DNA of 64,000 nucleotides from JAKOWB01 sp038363005 (GCA_038363005.1 JBBQBI010000006.1:165072-229071); one strand, 5' to 3'. Positions 45,744 to 55,490 are shown, counted from the first letter of the stretch. A program made the numbers and translations. The notes: generated by a model not told the origin, from the sequence alone.

Positions 45744-46987
45744 TTCACCGCGACGTGGTTGAGGGCGAGGTCGAAGGCGTCGAAGTTGCGCAGGCGCCGC
45801 CGCGGCAGGTCCTTGACCGCCTGGCTGACGATCAGCGGCACTTCCTGCTCGGAGATGCCGCCGTGCGAGCGCAGCGGCTCGGTCAGGGCCGAGAGGTCGT
45901 GCCGGGCCGCGGCGGTGCCCAGCACCTTGTGCGTGGTGGCGACGACGACCAGGTCGCCGACGCGGTCTTCCGGCAGGCCGAAGCGGGCGCAGGCCTCGGC
46001 CTTGGTCAGCACCGTCTCGACACCCGGCAGGGCGCGCAGGCGCGCCGCGATCGGGTCGCGCTGCTCGGCCGCCAGGTAGACGATGGCGTAGGAGCCCAGC
46101 GCACCGTGGTGCACCACGTAGGGATCGGTGATCGGCAGGATGACGCGGGTGGCGCCGGCGCCGAGCCAGCCGTCCAGCAGGTCCTGCAGGTAGATCACAT
46201 CGGGCTGGCCGTCGCTGCCGTGCTTGGCGTTCATGCCGTGGTCGGCGGTGACCACGATGGTGGCGCCGGCGGCGTCGAGCTGGGCCAGGTAGCCGTCGAT
46301 CATGGCGTAGAAGTCGTTCGCCACCGGCGTGCCCGGCGCGTGCTTGTGCTGGATGTAGTCGGTGGTCGAAAGGTACATGAGGTCGGGGCGCTGGCTCGCC
46401 ATCAGCTTCACCCCGGCGGCGAAGATGAATTCGCTGAGGTCGGCGGAATAGACCGTGGGAAGCGGCCGGCCGACGAAGCCCAGCGCGTTGTCGATGCCGT
46501 TCTCGGCCAGCGTGGTCTTGTCGGCCTTCTCGGCCGAGAAGCAGATGGCACCCTCGGCGCCCAGCGCCAGGCCCTTGCCTAGCAGGCCGCGCAGCTTGTC
46601 CTTGGCGGTGATCACCACGATCTTCGCGCCGGCCTTCTGGAAGGCGGCGAAGATCGTCTCGGCGCGCAGGAACTTGGGGTCGTTCATCATCACCTCGGCG
46701 CCGCTCGCCGGGTCGAAGAAGAAGTTGCCGCTGATGCCATGCACCGAGGGTGGCGCGCCGGTGACGATCGACAGGTTGTTGGGATTGGTGAAGGAAGGGA
46801 TCACGCAGTCGGCGCGCAGGTCGGCGCCGCGCGCGATGGCCGCCTTCAGCCAGGGCATGCGCCCGGCCTCGATGGCCTCCAGGTGATAGGCCGGCGCGCT
46901 GCCGTCCAGGCAGACCACCACGGTCGGCCGCTGCGGCCAGGCGTAGGCGCGGCCGTTCACCGTCACGTCGCGTGCAATCACACCCAT
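45740..46987 (-). CDS. phnA: Phosphonoacetate hydrolase
   Basis: A 415-residue alkaline phosphatase-superfamily enzyme that splits phosphonoacetate into acetate and phosphate. The metal site opens with CLDGSAPAYHLE; the nucleophilic Thr lies in IPSFTNPNNLSIVTGAPPS; further ligands lie in STTDYIQHKHAPG and VTADHGMNAKH. The length matches the family. Together with PhnW and PhnY it completes breakdown of 2-aminoethylphosphonate to acetate and phosphate. It starts 19 nt after the phnW stop. Confidence 0.93.
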   Translation of the reverse strand: MGVIARDVTVNGRAYAWPQRPTVVVCLDGSAPAYHLEAIEAGRMPWLKAAIARGADLRADCVIPSFTNPNNLSIVTGAPPSVHGISGNFFFDPASGAEVMMNDPKFLRAETIFAAFQKAGAKIVVITAKDKLRGLLGKGLALGAEGAICFSAEKADKTTLAENGIDNALGFVGRPLPTVYSADLSEFIFAAGVKLMASQRPDLMYLSTTDYIQHKHAPGTPVANDFYAMIDGYLAQLDAAGATIVVTADHGMNAKHGSDGQPDVIYLQDLLDGWLGAGATRVILPITDPYVVHHGALGSYAIVYLAAEQRDPIAARLRALPGVETVLTKAEACARFGLPEDRVGDLVVVATTHKVLGTAAARHDLSALTEPLRSHGGISEQEVPLIVSQAVKDLPRRRLRNFDAFDLALNHVAVK

Positions 46988-47006
46988 CTCGACAGTCCTC
47001 TCAGGT

Positions 47007-48167
47007 TCAGGCAGCGGCGGCGCAGTGCGTCACGCCCATCTCGGCCAGCACGTCGCGCACGGCGGCCAGCGCGCCTTCCATCTCGGCCCGGCCCAGGCGG
47101 CCGATGCAGCCGATGCGGAAGGTATCGGCCACGGTCAGCTTGCCGGGATAGATCACATAGCCAAGCGCGCGCAGGCGGTCATAGAAGGTCTGGAAGTGGA
47201 ACTTGGGATCCGACGGCATCAGGAAGGTGATGATGATCGGCGCCTGCAGCCGGTCGGGCAGCAGGGTCTGGAAGCCCAGGCCGCGCATGCCGTTGACCAG
47301 GATCTTGCAGTTGTCGGCATAGCGCCCGCCGCGACCGGGCTGGCCACCCTCGGCGTCGAACTCCGCCAGCGCCTGGTCGAAGGCCAGGATGGCGTGGGTC
47401 GGCGGGGTGAAGCGCCACTGGCCGTTGGCCTCCATCGAGGTCCACTGGTCGTAGAGGTCGAGGCAGAGCACCGGGCAGTTGCCCTTGGTCTCCTCAAGCG
47501 CCGCCTGGCGGGCGATGCAGAAGCCGATGCCGGGCACCCCCTCCAGGCACTTGTTCGACGAGGCGACGACGGCGTCGCAGGGGATCTCGCGCAGATCCAG
47601 CGCCAGCGCGCCAAAGGCGCTCATGGCGTCGATCAGCAGGCGGCGGCCCTGGCGCTGCACGGCCTCGGCCACCGCCTTGATCGGGTTCAGCACGCCGCTG
47701 GTGGTCTCGCACTGCACCACGGCGACGTGGGTGATGGAGGGGTCGGCAGCCAGCGCGGCCTCAACCTGCGCCGGATCGACCGGTTGGTCCTCGGCCCAGT
47801 CGAGCTGCGCGTGATCGTGGCCGGCCACTTCGCACATCTTGATCATGCGGCGGCCATAGGCGCCGTTGATTAGCACCAGCAGCTTGCCGTTGGCCGGCAG
47901 GAAGGTGGCGATCATCGCCTCGACCACGAAGGTGCCGGAGCCCTGCAGCGGCACGGCGACGTGGGTGCCCTGCCCGTGGGCAATGGCCACCAGGCGTTCG
48001 CGCATGCGCTTGTTCACCGCGATGAAGCCGTGATCGCGCGAGCCCAGGTCGTGCAGCATGGCCTGCTTCACCGTCGGCGAGGTGGTCAGCGGACCAGGGG
48101 TGAGCAGCCAGGGATCGCCCGTTGGTGAAAGCGAGGGGGTGGGCGACAGCGAGGGCTTGGCGGACAT
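47007..48167 (-). CDS. phnW: 2-aminoethylphosphonate-pyruvate transaminase
   Basis: A 386-residue class V PLP aminotransferase that converts 2-aminoethylphosphonate and pyruvate to phosphonoacetaldehyde and alanine. The opening LLTPGPLTTSPTVKQAML is diagnostic; the PLP Lys is in ASSNKCLEGVPG and the PLP-pairing Asp in IDAMSAFGAL. The N-terminal PSLSPTPSLSPTG is an odd Ser/Pro lead not in most homologues. GGAGG precedes the ATG by 5 nt. It is the first gene of phnWAY, under a promoter whose operator is repeated before phnS. Confidence 0.94.
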   Translation of the reverse strand: MSAKPSLSPTPSLSPTGDPWLLTPGPLTTSPTVKQAMLHDLGSRDHGFIAVNKRMRERLVAIAHGQGTHVAVPLQGSGTFVVEAMIATFLPANGKLLVLINGAYGRRMIKMCEVAGHDHAQLDWAEDQPVDPAQVEAALAADPSITHVAVVQCETTSGVLNPIKAVAEAVQRQGRRLLIDAMSAFGALALDLREIPCDAVVASSNKCLEGVPGIGFCIARQAALEETKGNCPVLCLDLYDQWTSMEANGQWRFTPPTHAILAFDQALAEFDAEGGQPGRGGRYADNCKILVNGMRGLGFQTLLPDRLQAPIIITFLMPSDPKFHFQTFYDRLRALGYVIYPGKLTVADTFRIGCIGRLGRAEMEGALAAVRDVLAEMGVTHCAAAA

Positions 48168-48215
48168 CGGGGCCTCCAGGGGGGGTGCAGCGCGCTAGAG
48201 GTAGGCGCCCGCTGG

Positions 48216-48252
48216 ATATAAATCCAATCGATTGTTATTATGTGTCATATAG
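48216..48252 (-). promoter_or_regulatory. Shared phn operator, copy 1 (phnW/lysR gap)
   Basis: ATATAAATCCAATCGATTGT followed by ATTATG and TATAGG, repeated at 53711-53747. The core CAATCGATTG (48225-48234) is a 10-bp palindrome. In phnW orientation TTTATAT-type text beside it could be the -10. Confidence 0.75.
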
Positions 48253-48275
48253 GAATGGCCAATGAGTGAGTCGCG

Positions 48276-49130
48276 ATGAACTTTGCCCAGCTCCGCGCCT
48301 TTCACGCCGTCGCCGCCGAGGGCGGCTTCGTCAAGGCGGCCCGCAAGTTGAACGTCACCCAACCGACGCTGTCGGAGCAGGTGAAGCAGCTGGAGGCCAG
48401 CTACGGCGTGCAGCTGTTCGAGCGCCGCGGCCGGCGCAGCGAGCCGACCGACCTGGGGCGCGCGCTGCTCGACGTGACCCGGCGCTTCTTCGCCGTGGAG
48501 CAGGAAGCCGAACAGCTGCTGACCGCGGCGCGCGGCCTGAAGCGCGGCCGGCTGCGCGTGGCGGCCGACGCGCCCTATCTTGTCATGCCGCTGCTGGCCA
48601 ACTTCGGCCGGCGCCATCCCGGCATCGAGCTGCAGCTTACCTTCGGCAACGGCGAAGCGGTGCTGGCCGCCCTGCGTGAGCGCCGCGCCGACCTGGGCGT
48701 GCTGCCCGACGTGGAGCGCGAGCGCGGCTTGCATCTGGTAGCGCTGGAGCGCGGCCAGCTGATCCTGTTGGTCGGCCGTGCACATGCCTGGGCCCGGCGG
48801 CGCAGCGTGACCCTGGCGGAGCTGGCTGGCGAACGCCTGATCCTGCGCGAAGAAGGTTCCACCACCCGCGCCATCCTGGACCGCGCGCTGGCCGCCGCCG
48901 GCGTCACCCCGTCCGCCAGCTGGGTGGTCGGCAGCCGCGAAGGCCTGCGCGAGGCGGTGGCCGAGGGCCTGGGTGTCGGCGCCGTCTTCGAGAGCGAGAT
49001 CGGCCACGACGACCGCGTCCACGCCGTCACGGTGCGCGACCGTTCGCTGGCGACGACGGAGTACCTGGCCTGCCTGGCCGAGCGGCGCGACGACCGGGTG
49101 ATCGGCGCCTTCCTGGAGCTGCTGCTCTAG
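48276..49130 (+). CDS. LysR-family regulator of 2-aminoethylphosphonate genes
   Basis: A 284-residue LysR-type activator. The helix-turn-helix is AEGGFVKAARKLNVTQPTLSEQVKQLE, followed by the linker helix GVQLFERRGRRSEPTDLG. The effector domain spans about 90-284 (RGRLRVAADAPYLVMPLL). It diverges from phnWAY and lies next to phnSTU, and the same operator stands before both operons, so it is the likely phn activator. The inducer is unknown. Confidence 0.88.
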   Translation: MNFAQLRAFHAVAAEGGFVKAARKLNVTQPTLSEQVKQLEASYGVQLFERRGRRSEPTDLGRALLDVTRRFFAVEQEAEQLLTAARGLKRGRLRVAADAPYLVMPLLANFGRRHPGIELQLTFGNGEAVLAALRERRADLGVLPDVERERGLHLVALERGQLILLVGRAHAWARRRSVTLAELAGERLILREEGSTTRAILDRALAAAGVTPSASWVVGSREGLREAVAEGLGVGAVFESEIGHDDRVHAVTVRDRSLATTEYLACLAERRDDRVIGAFLELLL

Positions 49131-49154
49131 CGCCCGCTTCGCCGGCCGCTGCTG

Positions 49155-51194
49155 CTACCGTTTTCGCCAGGCCTGGGTGCGGCGCAGCAGGCCGCGGCTG
49201 ATCGCCAGATGGATCAGACGGGCGGCGGCGTTGGTATAGAAGATCATCATCGCCATGGCGGCCGAGGGCGCGGTGTCGCCGGCGTCGTCCATGTTCAGCA
49301 CGGCGACTGAGGCCAAGGTGGTGTCCTTGGAATAGAGGAAGACCACGGCCGACACGGTGGTCAGCGCGTTGACGAAGAGATAGATCGCGATGTCGAGGAT
49401 TGCCGGCATGCAGACCGGCACGGTGATGCGGGTGAACATCTTGGCGATCGGCTGCTTCAAGGAGGCCGAGACGCTTTCGAACTCGCCGTCCATCTGCTTC
49501 AGCGCGGTCACCGCGGTCAGGTGCGCCACGGTATAGAAGTGCGCCACGGTGCAGATCACCAGGATCGCCATGGTGCCGTAGAGGAAGTTGAAGGGGTTGT
49601 CCGGGTCGTTGAAGAAGAAGATGTAGGCCAGCCCCAGCACCATGCCGGGAATCGCCATGGGCAGCATGGCGAGGAACTGGAACAGCCCGCGCCCGAAGCG
49701 GAAGCCGCGCGATTTTTCCACCACATAGGCGCCAAGGAAGACCACCGTGGTGCCGACCAGCGCGGTCCAGCAGCCGAGCTCGATCGAGTTCCAGTAGGAG
49801 GCCCAGCCGCCGCCGTCCATGCGGTCGAACTCGTAGTTGCGCAGCGATAGGGTCAGGTCATAGGGCCAGAGCTTCACCAGCGCGGCGTACTGCGCCATGC
49901 CGAGGATGGTGAGGATGAAGACCGCCACCAGGGCGCAGAAGCCGAAGGCCAGCCAGTCGACGCGGGGATTGGGCTTGGGCACCAGCGGCACGGCGCGGGC
50001 GGAGAGCTGCGCCACCTGGCGCTTCTGCATCGCGCGGTCGACCACGAAGGCGACGATGGCGGGAACCAGCAGCACCACCGAGACCACGGCGCCCATCTGG
50101 AAGTTCTGCTGGCCGATCACCTGCTTGTAGATGTCGACCGCCAGCACGTTGAATTGGCCGCCGATCACCTTGGGCGCGCCGAAGTCGGTGATGGTGAGCG
50201 TGAAGACGACGAAGCCGGCGGAGATCAGGCCATAGCGCGCGCCGGGAATCGTCACCGCCCAGAAGGTGCGGCGCCGGCTGGCGCGCAGCGCGGTCGAGGC
50301 CTCGTAGAGCCGCGAGTCTGCAGTGCCCAGCGCCACCAGCATGATCAGCAGCGCGTGCGGCAGGGTGAAAAAGACCGAGGCAATGACGATGCCGATGGGA
50401 CCATAGATGGACTCGCCCATCAGCAGCCCCGTGATCACCCCTTGGTTGCCGAAGAGGTAGACCAGGGCGATGCCGGGCAGCAGCGAGGGCACCAGGATCG
50501 GCACCAGCGAGACCGACTTGAAGAGTCCCTTGAAACGCATGCAGGTGCGGGTCAGCGCATAGGCGAACCAGAAGGCCAGGAACACGGTGATGACCGTGGT
50601 GATGGCAGCGATTTCCACCGAGTTGACGATGGAGTTGCTGAGCGCCGGGGTGGAAAAATAGACCGCGAAGTTGCCAAACCCGGTCAGCAGTGTGGGCTTC
50701 AGCACGGTGCGCAGCAGCGTGGCGGAATCCAGCTCGATCCAGTCATTGCCCTGGCTCAGCTTGCCGCGCATCAGCAGCAGCCCGCCATCGTCGGAGAGGT
50801 CACGCAGGCGATAGCGCGTGACCTTGTCGTCGCGCTTGGCGTCGGGGAAGAGCTCTTCCATGCGCAGGCGATCGTTGGCGTTGCTGCGCGGGTCCTGCAC
50901 GACGTCGAGGCCCGCGGCGGTCGCCAGGTCCAGCGCGGTTTGCGTCTCTCCCCAGCCCTGGCCCTGATCGACCTGGAACTCCAGCGCCTCCAGGTCGAAG
51001 GAGAAGGTCTCGAAGGACTTCGACAGCATGGCGTAGAGCGGGAAGGCCAGCGCCACGGCGAGATAGAGCGCGATGACCAGCATCAGCGCGCGCATGGTCC
51101 AGTCGTCGCGCCCGACCTTGGGGCGCACGCGTCCCGGCGGCTTCGGTGCCTCGGTGACGCGCGGCAGGGCGACGCCGATGTCCGCCGCGGTCAT
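49155..51194 (-). CDS. phnU: 2-aminoethylphosphonate ABC transporter, fused permease
   Basis: A 679-residue permease formed by two inner-membrane domains in one chain. The first half contains a long periplasmic loop (residues about 60-160) and then FGAPKVIGGQFNVLAVD; the second half has its own coupling loop (SVSASLKQPIAKMFTRITVP). The fused arrangement is that of the PhnU2-type system; other bacteria encode PhnU and PhnV separately. The start overlaps the phnT stop by 4 nt. Confidence 0.88.
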   Translation of the reverse strand: MTAADIGVALPRVTEAPKPPGRVRPKVGRDDWTMRALMLVIALYLAVALAFPLYAMLSKSFETFSFDLEALEFQVDQGQGWGETQTALDLATAAGLDVVQDPRSNANDRLRMEELFPDAKRDDKVTRYRLRDLSDDGGLLLMRGKLSQGNDWIELDSATLLRTVLKPTLLTGFGNFAVYFSTPALSNSIVNSVEIAAITTVITVFLAFWFAYALTRTCMRFKGLFKSVSLVPILVPSLLPGIALVYLFGNQGVITGLLMGESIYGPIGIVIASVFFTLPHALLIMLVALGTADSRLYEASTALRASRRRTFWAVTIPGARYGLISAGFVVFTLTITDFGAPKVIGGQFNVLAVDIYKQVIGQQNFQMGAVVSVVLLVPAIVAFVVDRAMQKRQVAQLSARAVPLVPKPNPRVDWLAFGFCALVAVFILTILGMAQYAALVKLWPYDLTLSLRNYEFDRMDGGGWASYWNSIELGCWTALVGTTVVFLGAYVVEKSRGFRFGRGLFQFLAMLPMAIPGMVLGLAYIFFFNDPDNPFNFLYGTMAILVICTVAHFYTVAHLTAVTALKQMDGEFESVSASLKQPIAKMFTRITVPVCMPAILDIAIYLFVNALTTVSAVVFLYSKDTTLASVAVLNMDDAGDTAPSAAMAMMIFYTNAAARLIHLAISRGLLRRTQAWRKR

Positions 51195-52309
51195 GTCGGC
51201 TCCGCGCCGCCGGCGCTGAGGTGGCGCGGATAGAGCCGCAGGCGGCTGGCCGGGAAGGCGACCTTGACCTGCTGGCCTTCGTGCATGCCAAGGCGGCGGA
51301 TGCGGTTGTGCGACAGGTCGCAGCGCAGCGTGCCCTTGGCCAGGCCCGGCAGCTCCAGGTCGGCGCGCACGAAGTAGCCGAGGAACTCGAAATCGCCGAG
51401 CGTGGCTGAGACCACGTTGCCCTCGATGCGCTCCTCCGGCGGCGCCGCCTCGGCCGGGGCGATGATGTCCTCCGGCCGGATCGCCAGGGTCACCGGCGTG
51501 CCGGCCGGCAGCTCGCTGTCGTCGGTGTTGAGCTCCACCGAGCCCAGGCGCACGCGGCCGGGCCCGGCGACCTCGGCCGGGGCGAAGTTCATGGTGCCGA
51601 TGAAATCGGCGACGAAGGCCGAGGCCGGGTGACTGTAGATTTCCTCCGGCGTACCGATCTGGTCGACCACGCCCTGGTTCATCACCACGATGCGGTCGGC
51701 CATGGTCAGGGCCTCTTCCTGGTCGTGCGTCACCATGATGGTGGTGACGCCCAGCTTCTGCTGCAGGTCCTTGATCTCGTGGCGCAGCCGCGCGCGCACC
51801 TTGGCGTCGAGCGCCGACAGCGGTTCTTCCAACAGCAGCAGGCCGGGCGCGGGGGCCAGCGCGCGGGCCAGCGCGACGCGCTGCTGCTGGCCGCCGGAGA
51901 GCTGCGCCGGATACTTGCGGCCCTGCTCGGGCAGGCCAACGAGGGCCAACAGCTCGGCGACGCGGGCGGTGATCTCCGCGCGCGGCCGTTTGCGGTTCTC
52001 CAGGCCGTAGGCGACGTTTTTCAGCACCGTCAGGTTGGGGAACAGCGCGTAGGACTGGAAGACGATGCCGAAGTCGCGCTCGGCCGGCGGCAGGGTGGAG
52101 ATGTCGCGACCGTCCTGCCAGATGCTGCCGGTGGTCTGGATATCGAGGCCGGCCACGGCGCGCAGCAAGGTGGTCTTGCCGCAGCCCGAAGGGCCGAGGA
52201 AGCAGACGAATTCGCCGCGCTGGATTTCCAGCGAGATGCCCTTCAGCGCCTGGAAGTCACCGAAGGCCTTGGTGACATCCTGGATCTTGAGATAGGTGTC
52301 GCCCGGCAT
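51191..52309 (-). CDS. phnT: 2-aminoethylphosphonate ABC transporter, ATP-binding protein
   Basis: A 372-residue ATPase. Walker A is GPSGCGKTTLL, the signature is LSGGQQQRVAL, and the H-loop is MVTHDQEEAL. Walker B reads LLLLEEPLSALD: the Asp is replaced by Glu. A TOBE-type C-terminal domain spans about 250-372. The ATG at 52309 is preferred over the one at 52327 because MPGDTYLKIQDV matches family starts. It couples to the fused permease and PhnS. Confidence 0.88.
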   Translation of the reverse strand: MPGDTYLKIQDVTKAFGDFQALKGISLEIQRGEFVCFLGPSGCGKTTLLRAVAGLDIQTTGSIWQDGRDISTLPPAERDFGIVFQSYALFPNLTVLKNVAYGLENRKRPRAEITARVAELLALVGLPEQGRKYPAQLSGGQQQRVALARALAPAPGLLLLEEPLSALDAKVRARLRHEIKDLQQKLGVTTIMVTHDQEEALTMADRIVVMNQGVVDQIGTPEEIYSHPASAFVADFIGTMNFAPAEVAGPGRVRLGSVELNTDDSELPAGTPVTLAIRPEDIIAPAEAAPPEERIEGNVVSATLGDFEFLGYFVRADLELPGLAKGTLRCDLSHNRIRRLGMHEGQQVKVAFPASRLRLYPRHLSAGGAEPT

Positions 52310-52331
52310 AACTGACTTCACCCTCATTCAT

Positions 52332-52405
52332 CGTCATCGCCGGGATTGACCCGGCGATCCAGCCAAAGAGAAACCTGGATGCCCGGGTCAAGCCCGGGCA
52401 GGACG
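52332..52405. repeat. Dispersed palindromic element (family C), copy 2
   Basis: CGTCATCGCCGGGATTGACC at one end and CCCGGGTCAAGCCCGGGC near the other, the reverse order of the copy at 13965. It lies between phnS and phnT. Confidence 0.8.
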
Positions 52406-52482
52406 AGATACGAACCAAATCTATCCAAGCGCCTACGGGGCCACTCCTTGCGGAGCAGCCCCGTCGCCGTCACGTCAGCCGA

Positions 52483-53520
52483 TCAGCTCTTCGGCTCGGA
52501 CTTGGAATCGTAGCGCTTGGTCCATTCCTCGAGGATCTTCGAGCGGTTGTTGGCCGCCCACTCGAAGTCGTTGTCGATCATCGAGGCCTCGAGGTTCGCG
52601 GGAATGTTATCCACCGGCTTGGCCAGGCCAGGCACGGCGAGCACCGCGTAGCTCTCGTTGTACATCTTCATGGCGTCGTCGGTGATCGACCAGTCGAGCA
52701 GCGTCTTCGCCGCCTCGAGCTTGTCGGTGCCCTCGACGATGGCCGAGGCCTCGAGGTCCCAGCCGATGCCTTCGGTCGGCACGACGATTTCCAGCGGCGC
52801 GCCTTCGCTCTTCGACTTGGCGGCCCGGTATTCGAAGGAAATGCCGATCGCCGTCTCGCCCGCCGCCGCCATCTTGCAGGGCTTGGAGCCGGAGTGGGTG
52901 TAGGCCTGGATGTTCTCGTGCAGCGCATCCATGAACTTCCAGCCGCCCTCTTCGCCGAAGATCTGCAGCCAGCTGGAGACGTCGAGGAAGCCGGTGCCCG
53001 AAGACGAGGGGTTCGGCATCACGATGTGGCCCTTGTAGACCGGGTTCTCCAGGTCCTTCCAGGACGTCGGCAGCGGCAGCTTGGCCTTCTCGGCCTCCAC
53101 CGTGTTGAAGCAGATGACGGCGGACCAGGCGTCCATGCCGACCCACGAGGGGGGCATGTCCTTGTCCTTCATCTTGGCGCCCAGGCGGTCGAGGCCGGCC
53201 GGGGCATAGGCCTGGAGCAGGCCTTCGGTCTTGAACAGCAGCAGCGAGGTCGCGGCCAGGCCCCAGATCACGTCGGCCTGGGGATTATCCTTCTCGGCCA
53301 GGAACTTGGCCGTGATGACGCCGGTCGAGTCACGCACGAAGTTCAGCTTGATGTCGGGGTGCGCCTCGTTGAAGCGCTGCGAGTACTTCTCCAGCTGGTC
53401 AGCCTCGAGCGCGGTGTAAACGGTGAGCTCGGTGTCGGCCATCGCCTGCCCGCCGAACAGAGCCAAAGCGCCGGCGAGGGCGACGCCGCCCAGCAGGCGC
53501 CGCTTGGTGATATTAAGCAT
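52483..53520 (-). CDS. phnS: 2-aminoethylphosphonate-binding periplasmic protein
   Basis: A 345-residue solute-binding protein of the extracellular iron/phosphonate class. The signal peptide is RRLLGGVALAGALALFGGQAMA. The mature opening LTVYTALEADQLEKYSQRF is typical for PhnS2-type proteins, as is PSSSGTGFLDVSSWLQIFGEEGGW. The first gene of phnSTU. The promoter region holds the second copy of the phn operator, about 190 bp upstream. Confidence 0.88.
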   Translation of the reverse strand: MLNITKRRLLGGVALAGALALFGGQAMADTELTVYTALEADQLEKYSQRFNEAHPDIKLNFVRDSTGVITAKFLAEKDNPQADVIWGLAATSLLLFKTEGLLQAYAPAGLDRLGAKMKDKDMPPSWVGMDAWSAVICFNTVEAEKAKLPLPTSWKDLENPVYKGHIVMPNPSSSGTGFLDVSSWLQIFGEEGGWKFMDALHENIQAYTHSGSKPCKMAAAGETAIGISFEYRAAKSKSEGAPLEIVVPTEGIGWDLEASAIVEGTDKLEAAKTLLDWSITDDAMKMYNESYAVLAVPGLAKPVDNIPANLEASMIDNDFEWAANNRSKILEEWTKRYDSKSEPKS

Positions 53521-53710
53521 TGATTAAGGTCTCCCCTTGTTTCGTATCAGCCCGGCCCCGTCCCCAGCCGCGCGCCGCCGGATTGGCGCGCCGCCGCGTC
53601 CCGGGCCTTTGTCGAGCCTGCCCGGAGATCGTTACGGTCATGCTACGAGAAGACCCTTCCGAAAGGAAATGCATCCCGTAGCACAGGGCGCATCTTGCGT
53701 GCGCCGCAGC

Positions 53711-53747
53711 ATATAAATCCAATCGATTGTCATTATGACTCGTATAG
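53711..53747 (-). promoter_or_regulatory. Shared phn operator, copy 2 (upstream of phnS)
   Basis: ATATAAATCCAATCGATTGT, then ATTATG and TATAGG, aligned without gaps to 48216-48252. The first 20 bp are identical. Core CAATCGATTG at 53720-53729. Confidence 0.75.
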
Positions 53748-53777
53748 GCCAGGCCGATGGAATGCCTGGCCGGCCGG

Positions 53778-55490
53778 TCACGTGGGCTTGGCCACGATGG
53801 GCGGCGCGCTGGCGACCGCCGCGCGCTCGGGCTCCGGCTCTGGCTTCTTGCGCAGCCGGCTTTTGCGCAGCTCGCCCTGGGCGTCAAGGATCGGATAGGC
53901 CACCGAGACCAGATGCGAGTTGATGCGCTTCAGGTCGCGCAGCAGGTCGAGGTGTAGCGCCGAGGTCTCGATTGATTCGATCTGCCCCGAGCGTAGCCGC
54001 GCCAGGTGGCTGTCGGAGGATGCGTGCGACAAGTCGCGGAACTTCTCCTTGGCGGCGATCATCTGCCGCGCCATGGCCGGATCACCGGAGACGAAGACCG
54101 CCATGGCCAGCTGCAGCTGGTCCAGCACCAGGGCATGGAAGGACTTCAGCTCGCGCCAGCCATCGGCCGAGAAGGTCAGCTTGTTCTTCAGCTTCTTCTG
54201 CGCCAGGTCGAGCAGGTTCTTGTCGACGATGTCGCCGATGTGCTCGAGGTTGGTGGTGAACTGGATGATGTCGAAGCAGCGCCGCCGCTCGCCCTCGCTC
54301 AGCTCCTGGCGCGACAGGCGGGTCAGGTAGAGCTTGATGGCCTCGTGCAGCGCGTCGATGTCGTCGTCCATCAACGACAGCACCTGGATTTCCTTGGCGT
54401 CCTTGGCCTCGAAGGTGTCGATCGCCCGGCGCAGCATGGTCTCGGTCACGTCGGCCAGGCGCATGACCTCGCGCGTGGCCGCCGACAGCGCGACGGCCGG
54501 ACGGTCGATCGCCGCCTCGTCCAGGTGCTTGGCCTGCAGCGGCCCGACGCTGGCGCCGCTGCCTTCCGGCAGCAACCGCTCGACAAGGCGGGCGATCAGG
54601 CCGGCCGCCGGCAGGCAGAGGATCACCACCAGCAGGTTGAAGGCGGTGTGGAAGTTGGCGACCTGGCGGCCCGGGCTGGCTTCCAGCATTGGCAGGTACT
54701 CGCCGGCCAGCGGCAGCAGTGCCAGCGCGGCCAGCGCCACCGCCAGCTTGAAAATGAAATTAGCCAGCGGCACGCGCCGGGCCACCGGGTTCATCCGCAA
54801 GGTCAGGATCACCGCCACCAGCGAACCGCCGACGTTGGCCCCCAGCACCAGGGCGAAAGCCAGGTTGGTCGGCATCACGCCGCCCATGGTTAGCGAAATG
54901 ACCAGCAGGATCATCGCCACCGAGGAATGCGCCGCCCAGGTCAGCAACGCGCCGAGGAACAGCGCCAGCACCGGATCGCCGGCCAGGCCACCCAGCACCG
55001 AGGCCAGACCCTCGGAGTCCCGCATCGCCGCCGAGGCATGGCCGATCAGCGACAGCGACAGCAGCAGCAGGCCCAGGCCGACGGCGGCACGGCCCAGGTG
55101 CTTGGCCAGCGGCCGGTCCCAGCCCATGAAGGCGATGACGCCAAAGAGGATCAGCAGCGGCGACAGCAAGTGGATATCGAAGGACAGTGCCTGCACCACC
55201 AGGCTGGAACCCAGGTCGGCGCCGAGGATCACCAGCAGGCCGGCGACCGTGGCGACCAGTCCTTGCTGCGCGAAGGACGCGAGGATCAGCGCCGTCGCCG
55301 TGGCGCTCTGCACCGCCAGCGCCACCACCAGGCCGACGCCAAAGGCGCGCGGCGGGCTGGCCAGGGCCTTGCCCAGCCAATGCCGCAGCTCGCCGCCGAA
55401 GGCGCGCAGGATGCCAGTCTTGACCATGCGCGTGGCCCACAGCAGCAGGGCGACGCCGCCGGCGATGTCGATAAGAATCTCGTGACCCAA
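53778..55490 (-). CDS. Na/Pi cotransporter family protein with PhoU-like tail
   Basis: A 570-residue membrane protein of the PNaS family. Two inverted repeat segments carry the QSATATALI and AHSSVAMILL motifs expected at the phosphate-binding site; GADLGSSL and GANVGGSL accompany them. After about residue 330 come helices like PhoU (SAATREVMRLADVTETML, FTTNLEHIGDIVD). It would import phosphate with sodium. It follows phnS on the same strand but has its own 5' region with a Pho-box-like site, so it may complement the phosphonate genes during phosphate shortage. Confidence 0.9.
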   Translation of the reverse strand: MGHEILIDIAGGVALLLWATRMVKTGILRAFGGELRHWLGKALASPPRAFGVGLVVALAVQSATATALILASFAQQGLVATVAGLLVILGADLGSSLVVQALSFDIHLLSPLLILFGVIAFMGWDRPLAKHLGRAAVGLGLLLLSLSLIGHASAAMRDSEGLASVLGGLAGDPVLALFLGALLTWAAHSSVAMILLVISLTMGGVMPTNLAFALVLGANVGGSLVAVILTLRMNPVARRVPLANFIFKLAVALAALALLPLAGEYLPMLEASPGRQVANFHTAFNLLVVILCLPAAGLIARLVERLLPEGSGASVGPLQAKHLDEAAIDRPAVALSAATREVMRLADVTETMLRRAIDTFEAKDAKEIQVLSLMDDDIDALHEAIKLYLTRLSRQELSEGERRRCFDIIQFTTNLEHIGDIVDKNLLDLAQKKLKNKLTFSADGWRELKSFHALVLDQLQLAMAVFVSGDPAMARQMIAAKEKFRDLSHASSDSHLARLRSGQIESIETSALHLDLLRDLKRINSHLVSVAYPILDAQGELRKSRLRKKPEPEPERAAVASAPPIVAKPT

